From Pleodorina starrii (taxonomy: Eukaryota; Chlorophyta; Chlorophyceae; Chlamydomonadales; Volvocaceae), in NCBI GenBank assembly GCA_030267565.1, contig BRXU01000007.1, positions 806,001 through 870,000 of the forward strand: 64,000 nt of DNA. Reading direction: 5' to 3'. This document shows positions 11,452 through 21,100 of the stretch, in pieces. Under the pieces are notes generated by a model, which did not search any database, was not told the origin of the DNA, and saw only the letters and a program-made list of their open reading frames with translations. Both the position numbers and the translations under genes were made by a program. How positions within the stretch are numbered: the first letter of the stretch is position 1; each line of letters opens with the position of its first letter.

Positions 11452-14400
11452 ATGGAGTTCGCGGACATCGCGGCCCGGCGCTCGGCGCGAGCACACTGCC
11501 CCGCGCCGCACGCGAATTGGGGCACGCTTTACCCGCCTCATTTTCTCCCTTTCGCTGCGGGTCGCCGGCACCACCCCGCCGCATCGCGGTCGAGTAGCGG
11601 GACCCTCCGCTGCCGCAGCATGCCGCAGCCGCCGGAACCAGCGCCCAGGGCACCGGGCCCGGACACGGCCTCCCCCTCCGCCTCCTCCGCCCCCGCTCCC
11701 GCCGGCGCAGAGGAAGCGGCGTATCAGGTGACTCCGTGACATGCCCGAAACCCCCGGGGGCCGGCCACAGCGTTTCCTGAACCGCCCTGTCGTGTCGTGC
11801 CCCGCCACCCACAATCCCATCGTGCCAGCCCCGACACAGCCCCTGCGTCCCCTCCGTCCCTCCTCCCCATCCCAGCCAGCCACACAGTCACGCAGACGCC
11901 GCCCCTCCCCGTCGACCCCCCCACACGTTCGCTCACGCCGTCTCCTTCTCCGCTGCGGTATTTACTTTTTACCCCCCCCCCACACACACACAATCTCCGC
12001 GCGTCTCCCCTCATCTTCCGCTTCCTGCAGGCCTTGGTTTCGGAGCTGGGGCCGCTGAGCCCGCAGCAGCTGCGGCAGGCGGCCCAGGAGCGGTCCTGGC
12101 AGCTGCTGGACTCGCGTTTCCTGTTTTGGCTACGGGAGCAGGAGCGGCGGCCGGGGCTGGGCTCGGATCAGCGGGAAGTGCTGTCGAGGCTGGGCCAGGA
12201 GCTGACCATGATGCGGGAGTGGCGGGGTGCGTGGGGGTCGGTGGGTCGGTGGGGGGTCGGTGGGGGTCGGTGGGTCGGCGGGTCGGTGTTGGGCTGGTGG
12301 GTCGGTGGGTTGGCGTTGGGTCGGTAGAATGAACCTGTGGTCGCAGGTCGTGTTGGGTCGGTGGGTCGGTGGGAAGCCACGTGCACGTGCAGCGGCGTGG
12401 CTTGCAGCACACCGGGGCGCTGGAGCTCGCTGGCTGGCACCCGCCCCCGCCCCCCGGCCATCCCGCCCACCCTGCCTCCCTGACCTCTCTGTGTCCCTGC
12501 CTACCTTCCTGCCTTCCTGCCTTCCTGCCTGTCTCAACCTCTGCTTACCTGCCTGTCCGGTGTGTGTATGTCCGGTGTGTATGTCCGTACAGAGGAGCAG
12601 GCCAACCGCACGCTGCTGCCCAGCCTGGCTAGCTCGTTGGCCTACAGCAACCTGCAGAGGTGGAGGGAGGAGACGGGGGCGGAGGCGCCGGAGGTAAAGC
12701 GGGGAGGGGAGGAGGGTAGCGGGGCAGGCAGGGGAGCCTGCTCTCTCATATCCTGACCTACAGCCTCACGCTCTCGGCTTACCCTCCCACGGCTGCTCCC
12801 TCTCACCCTCGGACCCACTCACCCTCTCGCCCACCCTAGGCGTGCTCTCTTCCCGCGCTTGCGGCCCCTCACACCCACAGCTGCGCCACCCGCCGTGTAC
12901 ACCAGGCGGCTGCCGATCTGCGGCTCTGCGGCTGTCCCCACCCCCACCCCCCCTCTTGGACTGACATGCGCCACCCGAACCAACCCCCCACCCCATCCCA
13001 CCGTTTTGGGGGCTCTGAGGTGCCCCCACCACACCCCACCTTCCCTAACCCCTCCAGGTAGTCCCGGGGGTGGACCTGGAGCAGCTGTATCGACTGGGGG
13101 AGCAGGTGGGGCACGTGGGTCTGATGACCCGTGGGTCGCTGGAGGTGTCGATGTGTTGGCGTGTTGGCCTGTTGGTGTGTTGGTGGATGCGGCACACGCA
13201 TGCTCGGCTTGAACGCACCCTCCTTAAGGGATTGCGAGGTTGCGAGGCTAAGGGGCATAAGCGGGGGCGTGGGTGAGCATGGGCGTGTGTGTTTGTGCGT
13301 CGATGTGGACGTCTGTCCCCTAGGGTTCGCACCCACCATCTCGCACAGCCCCCGGGGGCCAGAACCCCGCAACACCCCGCACCGCCCTGTCCTGTCCTGT
13401 CCTGTCCTCCCCTGTCCTGCCCTGCCTCTGGACGCACGAAGGAGGAGCGCAAGCTGCGAGCCTCGTGGGGCGGTGGTGGCGGTGGCGGAGGTGGTGGCGG
13501 CACCGGGCCCCGGCGGGTCTCCCCCCGCAGCGGCATCGAGGAGTTTACCAAGGTAGGGTGGGGACGACGGGGCGGTGCGGGGGAGGGGTGGGGGGTGAGG
13601 GGTTATCCACGTATAGGCCGGAGCCCGTGAACGGTAAAAGTGGGGTGGGGTGGGGTGGGGGGGTTAGGGGGAGGGGGGAGGGGGAGGGGGGATCGATAGC
13701 TCGTCGCGTGCCGTTGTTGTTCAGCCGCTGCTGCTTCTGGTGCTTCTGGTGCTGGTAACCCCAAAGATACCGCAGCGAAGGGACGGAGGCGACCGAGAGC
13801 CCAGTTGGGTGATCGTGGGGGGGGGGGCGGGAGGTGGGGCTGCCCCTGGGCGTACTGGCGGTCCATCGATCCTGAGCGCCCTTGTGGGCCCTGTGGAGGA
13901 CGTGCGCCTTTGGCTGTCTTGGCGCTGGGGCCGGTGCTGGGCTCGAGAGCGCGGGGCCGCCCATTTCGCCCAACCCTCTGCTTCAATCCAGCCCCTCGCG
14001 CCGCGCCTACCCCGCTCCCCGACCCCCACTCTGTCCCCCGCCCCACCCCGCCCCACCCCGCCCCGCCCTGCCCCATCGTAACGCAGCACAACAAGGCCTA
14101 CGCCGACCTGGCGGCGAGCGCCATGGCGCGAGTACGGCAGCGACTGATGGGCTTCGACGACGACGGCCCCTCCGCCGCCGCGGCGGTGCTGCACGCGCTG
14201 CTGCGGCAAATGGGCAGCGCGGAGGAGCGGGCCAACTACCTGCCCGAGGCATTCACGCCGCCGGGGCTGCAGGTACTCGCGTGACTGTGCCGTACTGCCG
14301 TACTACAGTCAGTCTGTCTGTCTGTCACAGCCCTATCAGCCAGTCAGTCAGTCAGTCACTCGGTCCGTCAGTCACGGCCCATGCCGCGCCGCACCAGAGA

Positions 14401-14921
14401 AGGCAGCGCTGCGGACTGCAATGGCTGCTGTTTGCCGGCCTGCTTCCGAGCCATCTCACCCGCCCCTGACCACCTGAGGGGTTCTACTCTTCTACATCGC
14501 TGAGAGGTTCTCCTTTGCTGCGGTTTTCCTTATCCTTTTGCCTCCCGGACCCAACTAACCAACCAAGAACGGGGCCCCGGCAATAAAACAATCCTTGCAG
14601 ATCCAACCCGAGCCGTCGGTTCCCGGCAGCGGCGGCGGCGGCAAGCCGTACTTCGTAGTGACCACCCCCGCGGCCCTGACGGCGGCGGCGCGAGAGCGGC
14701 TGGCGGCGCTGATGGCGCCGGAAGGCGGAGAAGGCGGCGGTGCCGCCGCCGCGGCGGCGGCGGCGGCGGCGGAGCCTGTACGGCGGGAGTCCCTCCCCAG
14801 CGGCGAGGACGAGGCCGCCGCGCTGACGGAGCTGTTGGAGTTGGTTGAAGAGTACGACAGGGCCGTGTATTCGCGCAAGACGCCCCTGGAGCGCATGGGG
14901 CACAACCCGGGTCCCTGGTAG
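11452..14921 (+). CDS. Unrecognised seven-exon gene, about 412 aa, possibly plastid-targeted
   Basis: Exons are 11452-11727, 12031-12226, 12593-12693, 13058-13105, 13442-13552, 14087-14272 and 14601-14921 (stop TAG). Every donor is GT, every acceptor AG, and all six junctions keep phase, giving 413 codons. This is the main evidence that the gene is real. The first about 90 residues are rich in Arg, Ser, Ala and Pro with few acids, as in a plastid or mitochondrial transit peptide. The rest is helical and charged: WQLLDSRFLFWLREQERR in exon 2, then a poly-Gly insert in exon 5, AYADLAASAMARVRQRLM in exon 6 and a conserved-looking end KTPLERMGHNPGPW. I recognise no domain or catalytic motif. The exon 5 acceptor can shift by three bases (NAG-type alternatives). 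It could be a lineage-specific organelle protein. Confidence 0.65.
11938..11973 (+). repeat. REP-B intronic repeat
   Basis: CGTCTCCTTCTCCGCTGCGG followed by a TATTTACTTTTTACC-like end, sense orientation, in intron 1 (11728-12030) of the 11452 gene, about 60 bp before the acceptor. Confidence 0.7.
12227..12370 (+). repeat. GGTCGGTGG-type G-rich minisatellite after a donor site
   Basis: The intron following exon 2 of the 11452 gene begins directly with irregular GGTCGGTGGGTCGG units. The same kind of tract follows the donor at 21127 in the transporter gene. Confidence 0.7.
13601..13640 (-). repeat. REP-A intronic repeat, antisense copy
   Basis: Complete reverse-complement copy (ATCCACGTATAGGCCGGAG, then GTGAACGG), 48 bp after the donor at 13553 in an intron of the plus-strand 11452 gene. 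The local plus strand is G-rich, so the element again lies on the C-rich strand. Confidence 0.85.
13765..13790 (-). repeat. REP-B intronic repeat, antisense copy
   Basis: ATACCGCAGCGAAGGGACGG is the reverse complement of the REP-B core. It lies in the same intron (13553-14086) as the antisense REP-A copy at 13601. Confidence 0.8.
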
Positions 14922-16236
14922 TTGGGAGTGGGGATTGGGGTGGTAGCGGTATTGACGGCATGTGGGGGTCTGGGGGAGTCTTTTCTCCGGGACCGCTGCC
15001 TGGCGGCCAGAGTCGCCTTCCCAACTGTGGGTGTTGAGTGCGGGGGTGGGGGAAGGGGGCCAGATAGAGGACGCCGCCGCCTGGGGCTATTCCGTGGGGG
15101 GGCCGACTGGTTGGGGCTGCGGCCTGGGCTTCAGTAGCGACCCTGAGGTGCGTGTGTCGCATGTGTCGTCGCATCCCGAGTCCGGATGTCGGAACGGAGC
15201 CTGGCTGCCTGGCTGCCGAGCAACCTGCCGCGGAGGCGTCCCAGCGCCATCCGCTCCGCGTGTGCCAGCGCCCAGGCTGGGGCCCTCATCATCATCATCG
15301 TCGGAGAGGCGCACTCCGCAGCGTGGGCCTCCCTGAGGGCCGGTGACCCGTTGCAGCGGCAGCAGCAGCAAGGCGAAGCGAGGCGAGGCGAAGCGAGAAG
15401 CGCTTTGGCAACACCCCCGCACCACCCCCGCACCTTCGGCGGCTACCGTATCTCCACGGCTGCGCTGCATCATCTGGCCAGCCCCCTCCCCCGCATGCGG
15501 TACGCACCAACCCGCATCCGCACTCCGTCGCTCCAATGGGGCGATCCGGCCACTGCCTCTTCCCTGCGGTCGCATCCGCACCCGCACCCGCACAGCAACG
15601 CCGGGCATGCAGCGACGGCGGCCGCCGAACTCGCGGGCCGGGGCGGGCCGGGGCGGGCCGCGCAGCGTCCGGTAATAGATCTCTCTTCATCATCGCGGGG
15701 AGGCCGGTGCCGCCACATCTCTGAAAGCAAAGGGCTACCGTGAAGGTTTTCACCGCGCGCCGCGCTGCCCCCACTCTCTCTCGCCGTGACCTGTGGCCCC
15801 TTCCCTTCCCTTCCCTTGGCGCCCCAGGGAAGGGAAGGGGCGGGCCCAGGGCCCCACACTGGTTTCGAGCCCTGGCACGGAACGCCGGGTAGGCGGAGAC
15901 GTCTGCCGCCGCCCTTCCGCCGCTCGCAACAAGCCGTGCGCACTTCGAGCGCACTGGGCCCGCCAACCCCAAACACACACACACACTGGCGCCGCACAGA
16001 GGCTCCCGCGCGCTCTCTCGTCTGCATGACGGCCCTCCTCCGAAACACCTCCTAAACGCCCTTGCCCGCCCTTGCCGCCTGGGGCCGGCCTGCGACACGC
16101 AGCCGGACACAAGGGGGAGGGCGCCCCGCATGACTTCACTGCCGCCGCCGCACGTGCCGCCGCTGCCATCGGCTGCCCGGCCGCCGCATCCCCCCTGCGA
16201 GCCCTCCGCAAGCCACAGCACCACACACTCCTACAG
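14922..16236. other. Converging intergenic region (3' UTRs)
   Basis: It lies between the stop codons of the 11452 gene (+) and uS17m (-). It is GC-rich and low-complexity, with a short CCCTT/AAGGG inverted stretch near 15799-15840. No conserved coding segment and no clear TGTAA signal on either strand were found. Confidence 0.5.
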
Positions 16237-17428
16237 CTACTTTGCCGCCGCTGCCGCCGCCGTCGCAGCGCGCTCCGCCGGCGCCGCCAGACTGCCGGTC
16301 CCCTGCGGCCCCGAGTTGGAGACCGCCAGGACGCCGCCGCTGAGTGACACGCCGCCGCCAATCTCCCGTTCGTACATCTCACGCAGCTTGACGAGACGCG
16401 CGTCCGCCGCCGCCAGCCGCGCCTCCGCCGCCGCCACCCAGTCCATCGTGCGCGCGCCGTCGCGCGCCGCCACCAGCGCCGCCGCGGCGGTGCCGTCGTA
16501 CACGTTGGCGCGGCGCAGCGTGTCGACCACCTTGTACGACACCTCCTTGGCGTATTTTCTGCAGGTGTTGGGGCGCGGGGCGTTGGTGTTGAGGTTGGGT
16601 GGGTGGGTGGGTGGGTGGGGTGTGCAGTTGACAGTCTGGGTTGGATCTTGGATGCGTTGTGGCTGTGGTGATGGAGGTGGTGCCGGTTGTGGCGGTGGTT
16701 GTGTCGACGCCACTGCCCCCCTCTGCCCCTTCCCGCACCCTGCATTTCCAAAGCCTCCACCCACCCGCCCACGGCCCCAAACCCCCACCCACCCACCGCC
16801 CCACCCACCTTGACTTTCGGATGCGCACAATGTCACCGATGACGAGGGACTGGCTGTCGTCACGCGCCTTTCGGGTCATGCGGGGGAAATTAGAACGGCC
16901 CGGGGCGGGGGACCGAGGGCGGAGCAGGCAGGGGAGGAGGACCGAGGGAGGTCATGCCGGGGCAGGAGGGGTCGGCGTAGGGGAGGGGCACCGCGGGCGG
17001 GAGGTGGGGGGGGCGGGTTTGATGGAGTGCGTTGAGGGGGGGAGGATGGCGGCTGAGCGTGGCAGGCGGACTAACGGGGTACGTGGCACAGCAAAGAACA
17101 ATGCTTTGGGAGAACAGCTCTCGAGTCCGGCGTCCTGATGCGGGCAGGACAGCAAGAAGGGGGCAGTCCTGGAGTCCTGGGTCGGAGGGAAGAGGAGGGC
17201 GCGCGCACCTTGTGGCGGGAGACGCGCTTCTGGTAGACTTTGTACTTGGGGATCCAAACTACGTAGCTGACGGCCACCACGACAGTCTTTTGCATGCGGT
17301 TCGAGACCACCTGCAGTCGGCAAGCGCGGGGGGGATAGCGCGACGGTGATGGTGCCGCGACACAAGACGCACACAGCAGCGGTGAGGGGTACTGTACGCA
17401 CCCGGCCGACGAACTCGAAACCACCCAT
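16237..17428 (-). CDS. MRPS17: Mitochondrial-type small-subunit ribosomal protein uS17 with C-terminal extension
   Basis: This is a component of the small ribosomal subunit that binds 16S-type rRNA. Exons (minus strand) are 17402-17428 (MGGFEFVGR), 17209-17310, 16809-16867 and 16237-16558 (stop). All phases match, giving 169 aa. Exon 2 has the uS17 signature VVSNRMQKTVVVAV followed by YQKRVSRHK. Exon 3 gives SLVIGDIVRIRKSR, matching the GDxVRIxxSR motif of the OB fold, and exon 4 begins KYAKEVSYKVVDTLRRANVY. The core spans about residues 1-85; the remaining about 85 residues are an Ala/Arg/Glu helical tail absent from bacterial uS17 (about 85 aa). There is no plastid-type transit peptide, and the short N terminus matches plant mitochondrial uS17, so I favour mitochondria over plastid. 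The start codon lies 678 bp from the divergent transporter gene. Confidence 0.85.
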
Positions 17429-18106
17429 TTTGCAAGATGTGAGCTACCAGGTTGATTACGGATTGGAATGCCGGTCCGGTGAATAAGCGTCGCGTGGGTA
17501 GCACGCAGCTTTTATGATGATGTTGATGCCGCCGTCGGGCTCGTTGTCGCTAGCCTTTGTTCCATGTATATGCAACGCTTAAATCCGACAGCACATCACG
17601 TTCGACAAGTTCGCAAGATTATACTGAACTCTTTCCTTGAGCTAAGCTTGCATCCAAGCGCAATATGGATCAACGAAAGGAAGCTCCGAGAGGCGATAGC
17701 TGGTTGGGATGGAAAATTAGTGGCGATAACCGCTGTCGCAAGTGCAACACGACGCGTAGTCGCGTACACGCGTTACGGTGGGGCGGTTGGTGGTTGGCCC
17801 AGAACGAAATGCCATGACGGCATACAATAGCAGCGTTGCTTCGCAGCGAAGAAGATTATTCTTTGCCAGAAGACGAATACTGTTCAGGAAAATACCAGCC
17901 CCTATAGCAACGAGCAACGTCTCGGACAAGGCCTGACAGTTTCCACATCAATTTCTGAGCGTCCCTGCCGCAAGCGCTCTCTTAGCCTCTAAGTGCTGTA
18001 CCGCATTTGACTGCACAAATCACATGTTCTTGCTTCCAGCTGCTGGAAGTCAACTACCTGTGGCATGCTCGTCTCTCTCCCGCTTCCCCGCTTCAACCCC
18101 GTCACC
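17429..18106. promoter_or_regulatory. Shared divergent upstream region of uS17m and the transporter gene
   Basis: 678 bp between the two start codons, lower in GC than the flanking genes. No TATA box or other element is convincing by eye. An in-frame ATG at 18065 could move the transporter start upstream. Confidence 0.45.
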
Positions 18107-21100
18107 ATGACGGTTGAGGAAGCCCTGAGCCACGTAAGACTCGAATATCATGCCCGTCCGCATCTGGGTTGGCTCCGTTGTTCCCCAACCCTATGTGACG
18201 CACGGCCATCGCACACACCATCGCATCCCCCGCCCGCCCGTCCGCAGGTGGGCACGGGGCCCTTCCAATGGACGGTCCTGTGTGTCTGCGGCCTGGCCAA
18301 CGCCGCGGATGCCGTGGAGATCTTGTCTGTGGGGTTGCTCGGTGCGGCCGCGGAGCAGGACCTCAACCTCACGGACAAGCGCACGGGCGCCCTCAACGCC
18401 TGCATCTTCGTTGGCATGTTCCTGGTGAGCCTCCCTCCACCCCTATCGCGCCATGCACCAACAAAAGGGGTTGACTCTTTGGGCTCACCTCCGACATCAC
18501 CTCAGACCTCACCTTGTGTGCGGGCTGCGGCTAGGGCTCGAGGGGGAGCTCCCGCCTGCTAGCGCCGCCCCAGCCGCCCTCTCCCCCCACGGCTCCCCCT
18601 CGCAGTACACCTAGCCCCACGGCGAAAACTAACCGCCAGCACCAAACTCCCCCAAAACCCACAAACCACACAACCCGCATTCCCGACCCTGCTTCTCCAC
18701 TCCAAAAGGCCGGACTCCCTCCTCTCGAGGGAGTGCCTTCCAAATCCCGCCCAGCGCCCCCACCCATTCCGACCCATCCCCGCCCGCCCCCTTCCACCCC
18801 CACCCCGCTACCGCGGCTGCCGCGGCTGAGGGCGCAGGGCGGTCTGAGCTGGGGCCTGCTGGGCGACGTCGTCGGCCGCAAGCGCGCCCTGCTGGTGGCC
18901 CTGGCGGTGAACGCGGTGTTCGGGGCGCTCTCCGCTGCCTCCACCAGCCTCTGGCAGCTGGTGAGTGTTGAGTGGGAGGCCCCTCCTGCCTGCCCCCTCT
19001 GTAGGGCAACCCTGCTCCGCCTTCGTATGTCGTCTTCGTATTTCGTTTTCGACTACGCGCTGCAACCAACCGACTCCTATGAAACCCACCCACCGCCCCA
19101 CCCACCGCCCCAACGCCCCATTAGTCGCTCGCTAACGCCGTCTCCTTCCCTTCGCTGCGGCATCGTTTCCTTACCACCAACCCCCACTCACCCACCGGTG
19201 CCGGACTCTGCCCGTGGACCTCCCCCCCCCACCTCCCCCAACCCCCCCACCCCCACCCCCTCCCCCCCCACCTCCCCCACCTGTACCTGGCTGCCTGGCT
19301 GGCTGCCTGGCTGGCTGGTTGTGCAGATGGCTCTGCGGCTGATGGCGGGTCTGGGTGTGGGCGGATCCATGCCGGTGGTGTTTTCACTCATGAGCGAGTT
19401 CTGCCCACCCAGCAGCCGGTAGGGAGGGCAAGGGGAAGGGGGGCTGGGGGGGGGTTGGAGGGGGGCTGGGAGGGGGGGCGCGAGTCACGGGCTTGGCGGG
19501 GCGGGGTGGAACAGGACAGGACAGAACAGGGCAAGCCGGCCGGCCGGCCGAGCGAGACAGGTCAGGGCTGACAGGTCAGGGCTGAGCGCGTTGGGTGGCT
19601 GCGGCAGCGGCGGCTGCGGCTGCGGCTGCGGTTCTCCTATCTTGGCCCTCTTGGCACAGCCAGCCAGCCAGCCACTTGCCTCGTTAAGGATTTTGTCCTG
19701 CCCTCCCCCCCCCCTCGCCCGCCGCCCCACCGCCGCCTCGCCCCACCCACACACCCGGCCCCAAACACCCTCGCCACCCCCCCTCCCTGCTCCCTGCTCC
19801 CCGGGCTCCGGCCTATACGTGGAAAATCCCTGCTCCCCCTCCTCCCTTCTCCCCTCCCCTCTCCTCCCTCAGCGGCAAGTTCATGGCCATGCTGGCCTCC
19901 TTCTGGATGGTGGGCTCCCTCTACTCGGCCTCCATGGGCTGGCTGCTCATACCGCTGGCGGGCTGGCGGGTGTTCGTGCTGGTGGCCTCGCTGCCCGCGG
20001 CGCTGTGCTGCTGCCTGATGCAGGCGCTGGTGCCGGAGAGCCCGAGATACCTGACCATCATGGGAAGGGGCAGGGAGGCGGGGCAGGTGGGGGTGGGGGC
20101 CGGAGGCGGGGGGAGGGAGGGGCGGGGAGGGCAGGGAAGGAGAGCTGGGAGAGGAGGGAAGGGGGAGGGGGGAAAGAGAGACTGGGGGGAGGAAGGGGCG
20201 GGAGGACGGAAGGATGGATGGGCGGATGGGCTCGGCGGGGGTTTGAAGGGGGCCACCCCGGGTGGCGTGTGTGTGTGGTGGCGGGGGAGGTGTGGGAGTG
20301 GGAGTGGGGATGGGGGTGGGGGGTAAAGAAGAAGACTCGCAGCCAAGTATCCGCGAGACGCCTCCGTCCCTCACCCTGCCCCCCGAGCCCCCTTCCCCGG
20401 GGCTTTCTTGTTTCAATCTTGCAAATTCACCCTTCAAACTCCCCCCGCCCCCCCTGGGCTCCGGCCTGTACGTGGATATACCCCCTCCTCCCCCCCCCCC
20501 ACTTCCCGCGTTGCGTTCCCTCGCCCCGGGCCGATTTAATTACCCCCCTCCCTCTTCCCCAGGTGCTTCAGCGCATCGCCTATACCTCTATACGTGGATT
20601 ACCCCCCGCCCTCCCCCCCCGGAATTCTTTTATTACGTTACCGTTTACGGGCTCCGGCCTATACGTGGATGACCCCCTTCCCCTCCCTCCCTTCCCCTTC
20701 CCCAGGTGCTTCAGCGCATCGCCCGGGCCAACGGCACCCACCTGCCGGACGACTTCGCGCTGCCGTCCTTCCACCACCGCGACCAGGACATCCTCACACA
20801 CAAGACCGCCTTCCGCACAGACGCCGACGGGCACCCACACGCCGACGCCCTCGCCGCGCCGCCGCTGCCGTACACGAGCGGCGGCGCGCTGCGGCGCCTG
20901 CGGCGCGGCGCGGCGGAGGCGACAGAGCGGACTGTCGGCGTCCTGACGGCGCTGCTGAGCCCACCGTTGGCGTCGTACACGTTACCGTTGGCGGTTGCGT
21001 GGATCGGACTGTGTGGCGGTTGGTACTGCACGCTGTTGTGGGTGCCGGTGTACTTCAAGCGGCGGGGCGCGGTGGAGACGTCCGTGTACGCGGAGACGTT

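Noticed and set aside
19591..20946. 451-codon plus-strand frame across transporter introns
   Set aside because: It spans introns and includes REP-A copies and the decoy acceptor; the homologous transporter peptide lies in a different frame after 20706.
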